A stretch of DNA of 33,912 nucleotides from Thermoanaerobaculales bacterium. Its GTDB lineage: Bacteria; Acidobacteriota; Thermoanaerobaculia; Thermoanaerobaculales; Sulfomarinibacteraceae. The stretch spans positions 1 to 33,912 of the forward strand of contig JARFRM010000259.1 of NCBI GenBank assembly GCA_029287235.1. The letters are read 5' to 3'. Each line of letters opens with the position of its first letter. Position 1 is the first letter of the stretch. Shown piece by piece: positions 25,235-33,912 of the stretch. The position numbers and the translations under genes are program-made. The notes beneath the pieces were generated by a model. The model saw only the letters and a list, made by a program, of their open reading frames with translations. It had not been told where the DNA came from and searched no databases.

Positions 25235-25245
<11 letters not shown>
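24295..25245 (-). CDS. DUF4381-like Bat-operon membrane protein
   Basis: About 316 residues. The GTG start at 25245 gives a good signal peptide (MFTERVCRSLLALIILGAAASAAA) and overlaps the DUF58 stop by 11 bp. An Ig-like extracytoplasmic part (about 25-150, LELEVGQTSVRVGDRVEIMA), one membrane helix (about 158-178) and a helical cytoplasmic domain (LRHYLERRTGEPAEEMTSFELRLLA) follow. This layout is typical of DUF4381 or short BatD-like proteins found between DUF58 and batA genes. Function is unknown; it probably belongs to the MoxR/VWA membrane complex. The family name is a pattern judgement. Confidence 0.8.
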
Positions 25246-26115
<870 letters not shown>

Positions 26116-26119
<4 letters not shown>

Positions 26120-27099
26120 GGGACCTCCACCGCCAGTAACATCCGGTCCACCACCTCTTCCACACTGACTCCTTCGGCCTCGGCCTCGTAGGTGAGTACG
26201 ATCCGGTGCCGCAGCACCATGGGGGCGAGATCCTTGACGTCCTCCGGTGTGACATAGGCGCGGCCACGCACCATGGCAAAGGCACGGGTGCCCAGGGCGA
26301 GGGCGATGGAGGCGCGGGGAGAGGCCCCGAATCCGATCAGGGGAACGAGATCTCCAAGACCCACCTCGGCAGGCTTTCGGGTCGCGGCAACCAGACTGAC
26401 GATGTAGGAGCGAATCCGCTCGTCGAGGTAGACCTGCCGGACGGTGTCTTCGAGCTCCGTCAGCTTCTCGAGATCGGTCACCCTCTCGGGCTTTGGGAAG
26501 GACTCGGCGAGGTGGTACTCGAGGACCCGCCGCTCCTCCTCCGCCGACGGGTAGTCGACCAGGACCTTGAAGAGAAAGCGATCGAGCTGTGCCTCGGGCA
26601 GCGGGTAGGTCCCCTCCTGCTCGATGGGGTTCTGGGTCGCGAGCACCACAAAGGGCTCGGGCAGCAGATCGGTTGTGTCACCGATGGTGACCTGACGCTC
26701 CTCCATGGCTTCGAGAAGGGCCGACTGCACCTTGGCCGGCGCGCGGTTGATCTCGTCGGCGAGAACCAGATTGGCGAAGATCGGACCCTTGTGCGGTACG
26801 AACTCGGAGGTTCGCGGATCGAAGACCTGCGTCCCCGTCACATCGGCGGGCAGCAGGTCGGGTGTGAACTGAAGGCGTTGAAAGCTGCCCCCCACCACCG
26901 TGGCCAGGGTGCGCACCGTCAAGGTCTTGGCGAGCCCGGGCACACCCTCGAGCAGGACGTGTCCGCGACACATCAGTGCCGCCAACAACGATTCCACCAG
27001 CCGGTCCTGACCGACGATGACCTCCGAAACGGCTCGCTGCACCTCACCGAGATGCGCGGCCGCACGATCCACCTGATTTTCAAGCTCTCTGTTTTCCAT
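26116..27099 (-). CDS. moxR: MoxR-family AAA+ ATPase
   Basis: A 327-residue MoxR ATPase. Walker A is GVPGLAKT, Walker B LVLADEINRAP, sensor-1 ATQNPIEQEGTYPLPEAQLDRF, and the lid contains GASPRASIAL and AYVTPEDV. The start is taken at ATG 27099 (MENREL) rather than six residues upstream; a G-rich ribosome site precedes it. MoxR proteins act as chaperone-like ATPases for VWA/MIDAS substrates, here DUF58, BatA and BatB. It is the first gene of the operon, 28 bases from the predicted sigma-54 start site. Confidence 0.96.
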
Positions 27100-27137
27100 A
27101 ACCCCCCCGCAGACCATCAGGCCTCACGGAGGCAATA

Positions 27138-27153
27138 GGCAAGGATCATGCCA
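27138..27153 (-). promoter_or_regulatory. Sigma-54-type promoter of the moxR-bat operon
   Basis: On the minus strand TGGCATGATCCTTGCC has GG and GC separated by exactly 10 bp and matches TGGCAc-N5-TTGCw except for T at position 6 and C at the end. The predicted start is near 27127, about 28 bases before the moxR ATG. Confidence 0.65.
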
Positions 27154-27447
27154 CCCAGCGGGGCTGTTTTCGGGGCCCGGAAGGCGTCGAATCGGCGGAT
27201 CGGGCGTCAGATCGGCATGATGGCCGCTTCCGCTATCCAACTCTTCGACGATGTTCGCGCGATGACCTGGCGTCTCCTCCACCCCAAAGCCTCTTGACGA
27301 AAGTACGCCGTAAAGCCCGCTCACCGGGGCGTGCCGGGCACGGCATTGTGCAGGCACAATCTCCCGGCGGCCAAACGCGCTGCGCACAATGCCGATGCCG
27401 GGCAACCCTCGCGGTAAAACGATCCGGTGCATCTCTCCCGGCTCGGA

Positions 27448-27546
27448 AGGAGGCCGCCGGCGCGCGAGCAGCGTGGTCACACACTTTCCGGCCTCCTCGA
27501 ATGACCACGCTGCTCGGGCGACGCTGGGACGTCAAGGGCGTCCCAG
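27448..27546 (+). repeat. Interleaved inverted repeats (possible structured leader or REP cluster)
   Basis: Arm A (27448-27455) pairs with A' (27490-27497, 8 bp). Arm B (27465-27479) pairs with B' (27502-27516, perfect 15 bp). The order A-B-A'-B' is that of a pseudoknot. A further 8-bp hairpin (27524-27531 with 27539-27546) follows. If transcribed rightward it would lie in the kinase leader. Confidence 0.5.
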
Positions 27547-27556
27547 AAGGCCGGGG
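27531..27556. repeat. Dispersed 26-bp intergenic repeat, copy B
   Basis: Matches 11484-11509 at 23 of 26 positions. Here it overlaps the right half of the CTGGGACG/CGTCCCAG hairpin. Confidence 0.55.
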
Positions 27557-27608
27557 CTGAGGGTATGCCGGGGCTGATTTTCCCCCTTCGAAGCCTATCA
27601 ACGGTAAA

Positions 27609-29531
27609 ATGGCTCCGATGTCGGTTCAGAATGTGGGTCGCTACGAAATCGAGAGGACGCTTGGCCGGGGCGCCATGGGCATTGTCTATCTCGCCAGGGA
27701 CCCCCTCATCGACCGCAAAGTGGCTCTCAAGACCCTCAGGCTCGATGTCGATGTCGATACTGCCGACGAGTTCCGCGAGCGCTTTCTCCGCGAGGCGCAA
27801 GCGGCGGGTCGCCTCAACCACCCCGGCATCGTCACCATTCACGATGTCGGCGAGGATCGCTCGAGCGGCGTGCTCTATATCGCAATGGAGTACATCGAGG
27901 GACGGGACCTCAAGGAGATCCTCGCCTCGGGGCACCGTTTTCGTCCCTCGGAGGTGGCCCGCATCGTCGCCGACGTCGCCGTCGCCCTCGACTACGCCCA
28001 CCAGATGGGAGTCATTCACCGAGACATCAAACCGGGCAATCTGATCCTCACGCACGACGGCAGCGCACGCATCGCCGACTTCGGGATCGCCCGGATGGAG
28101 AGCTCCAACCTGACGGTCGACGGCCAGTTCATCGGCACGCCCAACTTCATGTCACCGGAGCAGATCTCCGGGGCGCCCATCGACGGACGATCCGACCTCT
28201 TTTCCCTCGGCGTCGTCCTCTTCACCCTTCTCACCGGTCAACGGCCGTACACCGGCGGGACCATGCACCAGGTGACCCAAAAGATCGTCAAGGACCCGGC
28301 GCCGATCCCCTCCATCGTCGAGGAAGCCGTACCCGCGGCCTTCAACCCCATCGTCGTCAAGTGTCTGGACAAGGACCCCGACCGCCGATTCCAGACCGGA
28401 AGCGAGCTCGCGTCGGTCCTCGCCGCTCTCGCCCGGTCTCTGGTCCGGCGCGAACCGGGCGACGACCACGGCACCTCGATCCATTCTCCGGATCTCGACA
28501 CCCGCGCCGGAGAAAGGATGCCCGCGTTGCGCATGCCGATGGCGGGCGCTCACGGCGAAGGTCCGGCGGGTCGGTTCTGGCGTCGGATCAAGGACCGGAT
28601 CATCCTGCCCGAGCCGTTCTACTGGGAGGTCGACCCGAGCTGGGGTTGGACAATCATCGGAATCTGGGCGGCGCTGTGGTTGGTGGTCCTCGGTTTTCTC
28701 GCGACCCAACGGCTCCCCGAACCGTTCGTGGCGCCGTCCGCCGGTGCGACCCGCAACCTGAGCCGCACCGCGGGCGCGTTGTTCTCCGCCACCGACGCGT
28801 TGGCGGCGGACGAGCTCGATCGAGCTCGATCCGCCGCCCTCTTCGCCCTCGACCAAGCGCCGGCCTCGCCCGCGGCGCGGGCCGTCGCCTCCGAGACCGA
28901 GCGGCGCATCGAGTCGGAGAGGACCAGCGCGGCAACCCAGGAGCGGGTCGCGGAGCTGGTGGCCGAGGGTCGACACGCCTATCGATCGGGCAACTACGTC
29001 AACGCGGCGGGGCTCTTTCGCGAAGCGCTGGAACTCGATCCTCAGAGTGAGCTCGCTGCGGACTATCTCGAGCTCGCCGAGGACCGAGCGCGACAGGCCC
29101 GCAGAAAGCCCTCCACGTCGACGCCCTCTCGAGTCTCCGGACCCGAGCTCCGGCTCTCACCCGCGGGCGTCCCTGAGCGAAAGCCTGAACCGGGAAATGC
29201 GAGAATTACGGTCTACTACGACTGTCCCATCAACGCGGGAGCGGTCACCATCGCGATTGACGGGGAGACCATCGCAGACATTCCCTTCGATCACACGAAG
29301 AAGGGTTTCCTCGGCCTCAAGACCGAAGGCAGCGGCCTCATCAAAAGGGTGTTCCTCGCGCCATCGGGACGGAGAAGCGTGGCCGTCACCGTCACCGATC
29401 GAAAACGAGGCGTCATCGGGTCGAAGACTCTCCAAGGGAATTTGACGAAAGATTCAGAGTGGACCCTGAAGATCGAACAGCCGAAGAGCAACGCAGAGGC
29501 CTCGATCTTCCTCGTCCGGACCAGTCGATGA
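27609..29531 (+). CDS. Membrane Ser/Thr protein kinase with TPR sensor region
   Basis: A 640-residue Hanks-type kinase. The catalytic domain (about 12-275) is complete: Gly-rich loop GRGAMG, Lys41 (VALKTL), Glu62, HRDIKPGN (Asp139), DFG (157-159) and SPEQ. A linker leads to one membrane helix (about 347-366). The outer part has TPR-like helices (about 385-510, AYRSGNYVNAAGLFREALEL) and a C-terminal beta-rich domain (ITVYYDCPINAGAVTIAIDG) I do not recognise. Start ATG 27609 has a weak ribosome site; ATG 27618 is an alternative. The stop overlaps the next gene. Confidence 0.93.
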   Translation: MAPMSVQNVGRYEIERTLGRGAMGIVYLARDPLIDRKVALKTLRLDVDVDTADEFRERFLREAQAAGRLNHPGIVTIHDVGEDRSSGVLYIAMEYIEGRDLKEILASGHRFRPSEVARIVADVAVALDYAHQMGVIHRDIKPGNLILTHDGSARIADFGIARMESSNLTVDGQFIGTPNFMSPEQISGAPIDGRSDLFSLGVVLFTLLTGQRPYTGGTMHQVTQKIVKDPAPIPSIVEEAVPAAFNPIVVKCLDKDPDRRFQTGSELASVLAALARSLVRREPGDDHGTSIHSPDLDTRAGERMPALRMPMAGAHGEGPAGRFWRRIKDRIILPEPFYWEVDPSWGWTIIGIWAALWLVVLGFLATQRLPEPFVAPSAGATRNLSRTAGALFSATDALAADELDRARSAALFALDQAPASPAARAVASETERRIESERTSAATQERVAELVAEGRHAYRSGNYVNAAGLFREALELDPQSELAADYLELAEDRARQARRKPSTSTPSRVSGPELRLSPAGVPERKPEPGNARITVYYDCPINAGAVTIAIDGETIADIPFDHTKKGFLGLKTEGSGLIKRVFLAPSGRRSVAVTVTDRKRGVIGSKTLQGNLTKDSEWTLKIEQPKSNAEASIFLVRTSR

Positions 29532-30379
29532 CCCTGCGGCAGCTCCAACTTCAAACATCATGGGGGAACCTGCGCCTGGTTGGTGGATCCCGCGCCGGTG
29601 AGAGCACCGTCATTCTCCTGCCGCAACTTCACCTCGGTCTCGACCCGGGCCGGGCGCACCGCGCGGCTCCACCCATGCGGACCATGGTTCTCAGCCACGG
29701 CCACATGGATCACATGGGAGGGCTCGGCTACTGGGCGTCGCAGCGGTATCTCAACTCCATGCCACCGGCCACCCTCATCGTTCCCGAGCCCATCGTGGGC
29801 GATGTCCGGTCGCTGCTGGAACTCTCCGCTCGCCTCGAGGGCGGCCAGCCGTACCGGGTCACGGTGGTCCCGGTCTCCGAAGGAGACCATCACCAGCTCC
29901 GCCGCGACATGGATCTCCGCTTCTTCGCCACCGACCACTGGGTCCCCACCCTCGGCACACAGGTCATCTGGCACAAGCACCGACTCCGTCCCGAGCTCGC
30001 TCATCTGTCCGAGCCCGAGATCGCGGAGCGGCGACGCGCCGGCGACGAGGTCACCTTGGATGTCAGAAACGACATCCTGACCTACTGTGCCGATTCGGGC
30101 CCCGGCCTTCTCGACGCTCGGCCCGACGTCTTCGACGCGGAGGTCGTGCTCGTGGAATGCTCGTTCTTCCGACCCGCCGACCGCGATCGCGCCGCCCGCT
30201 ACGGACATACGCATCTGGCCGATCTCCTACCTCAACTGAAGAACCTCAAGTGTCGCCACCTGGTGCTGCTGCACGCCTCCCGACGGCACCGGTTGCGCGA
30301 GGTCGAAGCGATCATCGACGAAGAAGTGCGGCCGCATTTCGCGGGCGAGCTGCATCATCTGAACGTCGATTGGGATTGA
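29528..30379 (+). CDS. RNase Z-like metallo-beta-lactamase-fold hydrolase
   Basis: A 283-residue MBL-fold protein. The metal motif HGHMDH (His57, His59, Asp61, His62) is intact. Further ligand regions are seen at YCADSGPG and at VECSFFRPADRDRAARYGHTHL ... LLHASRRH, which resemble RNase Z/ElaC (family GHSTA.. and LTHFSxRY). It is therefore either a tRNA 3'-processing nuclease or a relative with another phosphodiester substrate; the flexible arm of true RNase Z is not evident. The start ATG overlaps the kinase stop (ATGA), implying coupled translation. It is convergent with the M16 peptidase gene. Confidence 0.85.
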   Translation: MTLRQLQLQTSWGNLRLVGGSRAGESTVILLPQLHLGLDPGRAHRAAPPMRTMVLSHGHMDHMGGLGYWASQRYLNSMPPATLIVPEPIVGDVRSLLELSARLEGGQPYRVTVVPVSEGDHHQLRRDMDLRFFATDHWVPTLGTQVIWHKHRLRPELAHLSEPEIAERRRAGDEVTLDVRNDILTYCADSGPGLLDARPDVFDAEVVLVECSFFRPADRDRAARYGHTHLADLLPQLKNLKCRHLVLLHASRRHRLREVEAIIDEEVRPHFAGELHHLNVDWD

Positions 30380-30380
30380 A

Positions 30381-30415
30381 TTCTCAGTTCTCAATCCTCA
30401 ATTCTCGATTCTCGT
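30381..30415. repeat. Heptanucleotide tandem repeat (TTCTCAA-type, 5 units)
   Basis: Units TTCTCAG, TTCTCAA, TCCTCAA, TTCTCGA, TTCTCGT begin one base after the stop codon of the MBL gene. The unit length equals that of the TAATACC array at 11581-11608, but the sequence is unrelated. Confidence 0.75.
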
Positions 30416-30490
30416 TTTCCATCGCAGGTCGTCGCGCTTGGGCGATCTTCGCCTATCGGGACACGCAAAACGCACTCGAACGACACTGAA

Positions 30491-30511
30491 GGGCAGGCTG
30501 GAAGCCCGCCC
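30491..30511. repeat. REP-like palindrome with CTGGAA core
   Basis: GGGC-A-GGCT (30491-30499) pairs with AGCC-C-GCCC (30503-30511) with one A:C mismatch. The centre CTGGAAG is shared with the palindrome at 11426-11445. The rest of the 30380-30652 gap shows no gene and no clear terminator. Confidence 0.5.
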
Positions 30512-30652
30512 CCACAATCATCGAAGCGCGCTTCTGGGGAGAGGTGCGCAGGCACACAAGCTTCGTCGAACGAAAAGAGAGCCAGGCACCGCCGCCGCAC
30601 GTGCTCTTCCTGCTGGTCGGGTAGGTCCTTCCAAACCATCGTGGAGCCCGCC

Positions 30653-33262
30653 TCAGCCGGTTTCGTTCAGCGTCCCTGCAACAGCCAGGGTGAGCTCATC
30701 CGGTCTGATGTGCTTCCTGGTGGCCTCCACGACCTCTTCGCGGGTCGTTGCGAGCAGCTGCCTTGGATACTCGTCCAGGCGCGAGACATCCTCGCCTGCG
30801 GTGAGGGTCGTGACCAACTCGCTGGCGATCCCGGCGTTGGTGGCGAGACCGACCTGATAGGCGCCGGCCCGGGCCTGGCGCTCATCCTCGAGCTCGGTCT
30901 CTTCGGGTCCTTCGGCGACATACTCGGCCACGACCTCTCGGCAGAGCTCGACGGCACGATCGAGGTTTCCGGCGGCGACGCTGCAGCTGATGGCCCACGG
31001 CCCGGGAAGACCCAGGGTGCCGAAGAAGCGGCTGTAGACGCTGTAGGAAAGACCCGCGTCATCGCGCACCGCAACACCGAGGCGGGAGGTCAGAGCGGAC
31101 TGCCCGAGGCACGAGTTGGACAGCCCCGCAGCGGCGAAATCGGCCTCGCCCCGGAGAAGCCGGCCGCCGAGACCGAGGAAGAAGTCGAGGTTGGGGCGAT
31201 CGGACAGGTGGATCCGGGTCGCCCCATGGCCGTCGTCCACCAACGCCTGATACTCCGGCGTGGGCGGCGGGCCACCCGTCCAGCTCTCGAGTCCATGCGA
31301 CAGCTTCGCTGCCACGGCATCGGGATCGACATCGCCGACCACCGCCAGAACCAGCGAGGCAGTACCATAAGTGGCCAAGTGGAAGTCTTCGAGATCGTCC
31401 CGCGTCACCCCCTCGAGCTCTGATTCCCGAACCTCGATCGGCCGCTTGTGCAGCGGGTGACCCACCGGGTACAGCCGGCGACTGAGCCCCGAGTACGCCT
31501 GAGCGGAGGTGTCCTCTCGTTCGCGCCGAAGCTGGCCCAGAATTTTCAGGCGAAACCGATCGAGCTCGTCGGCGGGAAAGACCGGAAACCTGAGAACCTC
31601 GATGAGCAGTGCGGCCAGCCGGTCGAGCTCTTCGGCCAACCCCTGGGCGGAGAACGACACCACGGTCGGGGCGTTGCCCATGGCCCGGACCCCCAGGTGC
31701 AGGCCGTGATCTTCGAGCTCTCTCGCCAGGGCGAGTCGGCTGTGACCCGTGGTCCCCCGGTCGAGCATGGCCGCGGTCACGCTCGGCACGGTGAATCGAC
31801 CGTCGGTGGCGGCGGTCAGCCCGGCGCCGACGGTGCCGGCGATGGTGACGGTCGGCGCGTGGGGATTGGCCAGCACCGCGAGGCGCGCCCCACCGGGCAG
31901 GTCGCGCAGATCGACCCGGTCGGCGAACGGCCGGTGCAGGTAGCAGGGTCGAGGTTCGGGCTGGAGTACCGAGGCCGCCCCGCCCCCGCCCTCGGGCACG
32001 AACCACCCCACGGTGAGATTCCGGTCCCCGAGATAGGTCTCGGCGACCCGCCGAACATCATCGCCGCCGACACCCGACACGGCCTCGAGCTCACGTGGAA
32101 AACGCCGCCAATCGCCCATCGCCACCGCTTCGGTGAGCCCCCCCATGATCTGGGCCGGCGACTCGCGATGGAAGGCGAGATCGGTCCGGGTCTGGGTCAG
32201 TGCGCGCGCCAGCTCGTCCCCGGTCGGCGGGGCCGCTCTCAGGGCTGCGATTTCGTCCCGAATCTCCGCCTCCACCGATGCGTGATCCACCCCCGGGGCG
32301 AGGGTCGCGAAGACCTGGAGCACACCGGGATCGTGGAGCTCGAAGGTGAAGGCATGGACACCGAGGCATCGGTTGGTCTCCACCAGGCGTTGATAGAGCC
32401 GCGATGTCACGCCATCGCTGAGGGCCTGGGTGAAGACGTTGAGGGCGGGCATTTCCCGATGCAGTCCCTCGGGGATGTGCCAGGTCATCGCCAGGCTTCC
32501 GACCTCACCCATTCGCTCGATGACGAAACGTCGCTCACCCCGCTGTCGGCTCTCTCGGATCGAGGGATCGGTAAAACCGCCCGGTGCGGCCGCACTGGCG
32601 CCGAAACCACGTTCGACCTCGGCCAGAGCGGTCTCCTCGTCGATGTCCCCGACCACCAGGACCGTGGCGTTGTTCGGATGGTAGTAGGTGTCGTAGAATC
32701 CGCGAAGCACCGCCGCGGACATCCTCTCCACGTCGCCACGCCAGCCGATGGTCGGGTGATGGTAGGAGTGCTCGAGAAAGGCGTGGGCGAAGGAGGCCTT
32801 CATGAGCAGGTCAACGGGTTGGTTTTCGCCCGTATCGAGCTCGTTGAGGACCACCGACCTTTCGCTCTCGAGATCTTCGTCACGAATCAGAGCGCCCCGC
32901 ATCCGATCGGCCTCGATGGCCACCGCCAGAGACAACTGTTCCACCGGCAGCACCTCGAAATAGGTGGTGCGATCAAGCCAAGTCGTGGCGTTGAAGGAGG
33001 CCCCCACCCGGTGAAGACTGCGGGCGATCTCGGTGCCCCTCTCGGCGTTGAAGCTCTGAGAGCCCTTGAACATCAGGTGCTCGAGCATGTGGGTCGCGCC
33101 GGTTTGTCCGGCCACCTCATGGCGCGAACCGACGTGGTAGACGACGGCGAAACCAACGACCGGGGCGACCGGTGTCGGACACACCAAAACGGTGAGTCCG
33201 TTCCCCCGATGGCGCCACTCGCTGATGGATTCGAACCTGTCCTCGAGAATGAAATCGTGCAC
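30653..33262 (-). CDS. M16 family (insulinase/pitrilysin-like) zinc peptidase
   Basis: About 869 residues, two fused M16 halves as in single-chain clamshell peptidases. The N-terminal half carries the inverted zinc motif HMLEH (within GATHMLEHLMFKGS, residues about 58-62) and a downstream acidic segment SVVLNELDTGEN supplying the third ligand. The C-terminal half (from about 430) lacks HxxEH and should be structural. No signal peptide is visible, so location is uncertain. The GTG at 33262 is preferred because AGGAG lies five bases upstream; the GTG at 33268 overlaps that site. It is convergent with the MBL gene and probably co-transcribed with the two genes to its right. Confidence 0.93.
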   Translation of the reverse strand: MHDFILEDRFESISEWRHRGNGLTVLVCPTPVAPVVGFAVVYHVGSRHEVAGQTGATHMLEHLMFKGSQSFNAERGTEIARSLHRVGASFNATTWLDRTTYFEVLPVEQLSLAVAIEADRMRGALIRDEDLESERSVVLNELDTGENQPVDLLMKASFAHAFLEHSYHHPTIGWRGDVERMSAAVLRGFYDTYYHPNNATVLVVGDIDEETALAEVERGFGASAAAPGGFTDPSIRESRQRGERRFVIERMGEVGSLAMTWHIPEGLHREMPALNVFTQALSDGVTSRLYQRLVETNRCLGVHAFTFELHDPGVLQVFATLAPGVDHASVEAEIRDEIAALRAAPPTGDELARALTQTRTDLAFHRESPAQIMGGLTEAVAMGDWRRFPRELEAVSGVGGDDVRRVAETYLGDRNLTVGWFVPEGGGGAASVLQPEPRPCYLHRPFADRVDLRDLPGGARLAVLANPHAPTVTIAGTVGAGLTAATDGRFTVPSVTAAMLDRGTTGHSRLALARELEDHGLHLGVRAMGNAPTVVSFSAQGLAEELDRLAALLIEVLRFPVFPADELDRFRLKILGQLRREREDTSAQAYSGLSRRLYPVGHPLHKRPIEVRESELEGVTRDDLEDFHLATYGTASLVLAVVGDVDPDAVAAKLSHGLESWTGGPPPTPEYQALVDDGHGATRIHLSDRPNLDFFLGLGGRLLRGEADFAAAGLSNSCLGQSALTSRLGVAVRDDAGLSYSVYSRFFGTLGLPGPWAISCSVAAGNLDRAVELCREVVAEYVAEGPEETELEDERQARAGAYQVGLATNAGIASELVTTLTAGEDVSRLDEYPRQLLATTREEVVEATRKHIRPDELTLAVAGTLNETG

Positions 33263-33321
33263 GGACACTCCTACTCTGGTCGATATCTCGGCGGGATCCG
33301 TCGATTCTGCAGGGCGAAGCG

Positions 33322-33795
33322 TCAGTCGATGACGTCGTATGGAAGCTCGATCGGAGCTCCCATCAACCGCACTTCGAGCACAAGCTTATCAATTCGTTCG
33401 ACGGGCGTGGAGGGATCCTGCAGACCCTGGAATCGCAGCTCACCGCCCATGGGCACCTGGAGATCGTTGACGAGGACGATCTGACGATCAGCGGACCCCG
33501 TGTCGAAGCTCACCGTGACCCCGAACTCTCCGGCGCAACCCTCGGGTTCCTCACAGTCCATCACGACCAGCCAGGACGAGAACTCGCCTTGATTGGCGCC
33601 CCGAACCCGAGCCTCACCGACCCGAAGGTCGGGTGATCTGACGGCGAGACCGGCGAAATCGAAGAGGACCGTTTCGGCGGTTTCCAACAACACGGGCCCG
33701 GGCTCGTCGCTTCGCCGGTGAATGGAGAACCACACCACTGCCGCCGCCACGACCAGAACTGCGAGCAGGATCAGCAGACCGCGGGCGTCACGCAC
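33322..33795 (-). CDS. Small membrane-anchored protein of unknown function
   Basis: A 157-residue protein starting at GTG 33795. It has one N-terminal membrane helix (about 7-24, LLILLAVLVVAAAVVWF) followed by a beta-rich extracytoplasmic domain with a Cys pair (DCEEPEGC), suggestive of a disulfide. No family is recognised. It lies 59 bp before the M16 gene and 9 bp after the stop of a partial upstream gene, so an operon is likely. Confidence 0.75.
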   Translation of the reverse strand: MRDARGLLILLAVLVVAAAVVWFSIHRRSDEPGPVLLETAETVLFDFAGLAVRSPDLRVGEARVRGANQGEFSSWLVVMDCEEPEGCAGEFGVTVSFDTGSADRQIVLVNDLQVPMGGELRFQGLQDPSTPVERIDKLVLEVRLMGAPIELPYDVID

Positions 33796-33804
33796 CGGAA
33801 GAGC

Positions 33805-33912
33805 TCAATCGATCGGGTCCCGTCTGACCTCCGCACCACCGACACCACCCCGGTCCAGGGGCAGTGAACTCGGATGGGGCGCGGTCCGGTTGTAATTGGG
33901 CTCGATCCTGGT
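33805..33912 (-). CDS. C-terminal fragment of an upstream gene
   Basis: An open minus-strand frame enters from the right edge and ends at TGA 33805-33807. It codes for about 35 residues beginning TRIEPNYNRTAPHPS and ending RRDPID. Placement nine bases before the next gene suits a gene end, but the fragment is too short to identify. Confidence 0.45.
   Translation of the reverse strand, partial: TRIEPNYNRTAPHPSSLPLDRGGVGGAEVRRDPID

Larger units (their letters stand above)
27154..27608. other. Repeat-rich intergenic region between moxR and kinase gene
   Basis: Most of a 509-bp divergent gap (27100-27608). It holds inverted repeats at 27342-27351/27384-27393, 27448-27455/27490-27497, 27465-27479/27502-27516 and 27524-27531/27539-27546, plus copy B of the dispersed 26-bp repeat. 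Open frames here lack Shine-Dalgarno sites and recognisable domains, so I call no gene. No clear promoter for the kinase was found. Confidence 0.65.

Noticed and set aside
27124..27480. Minus-strand open frames between moxR and the kinase gene
   Set aside because: They cover inverted repeats and the sigma-54 promoter, lack ribosome sites and domains, and look like translated dispersed repeat.
30590..30652. GCACGTGC palindrome and T-rich stretch as a terminator for the M16 gene
   Set aside because: The stem is short and not followed by a T-run at the right distance in the minus direction.
31448..33484. Plus-strand open frame of 678 codons
   Set aside because: Antisense to the M16 peptidase, whose motifs are clear on the other strand.

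Overview
The window is a GC-rich (roughly 60-65 %), densely packed bacterial chromosome segment with didermic features: a type IV pilus secretin, SecDF, two lipoproteins, a periplasmic HtrA protease and a MoxR/Bat operon. Gene content, gene order and the abundant Hanks-type kinase/TPR style suggest a member of the Acidobacteriota, perhaps Thermoanaerobaculia-like. This is inference from content; no marker was searched. No phage, transposase, CRISPR, tRNA or rRNA is visible.

Layout, left to right. (1) 1-149: start of a TPR protein (minus). (2) 158-8494: one long minus-strand operon, pilM-pilN-pilO-pilP-pilQ followed by two lipoprotein genes, one of them an Ig/TIG-repeat protein. It has a near-consensus sigma-70 promoter (8466-8494) and a strong intrinsic terminator (158-188). 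(3) 8707-9024: divergent rpmB with its own promoter, leader hairpin and terminator. (4) 9125-11311: bifunctional (p)ppGpp synthetase/hydrolase. (5) 11513-16654: minus-strand operon eIF-2B-like gene - tgt - yajC - secD - secF, ended by an intrinsic terminator. A small DUF3467 gene is divergent from its head. (6) 17035-18606: an HtrA/DegP protease behind a full-consensus sigma-54 promoter. (7) 18707-27153: a translationally coupled operon moxR - DUF58 - DUF4381-like - batA - batB/batC fusion - batD - GAF/GGDEF, also behind a sigma-54-type promoter. (8) 27609-30379: a membrane Ser/Thr kinase overlapping an RNase Z-like metallo-beta-lactamase gene. (9) 30653-33912: an M16 double-domain peptidase, a small membrane protein and the tail of another gene (minus).

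The genes fall into envelope biogenesis and quality control: pilus assembly and its lipoproteins, Sec export, periplasmic proteolysis, and the MoxR/Bat stress machinery. The last two appear to share sigma-54 control. The less ordinary signals are a ComEA-like helix-hairpin-helix insertion inside SecF, the two sigma-54 promoters, a GGDEF domain that keeps GGDEF but has lost other active-site residues, lipoproteins wired into the pil operon, and intergenic repeats. The repeats are heptanucleotide tandem arrays, a 26-bp dispersed repeat, CTGGAA-core palindromes and an interleaved inverted-repeat structure. Most very long open frames on the plus strand are antisense shadows of the GC-rich minus-strand genes.
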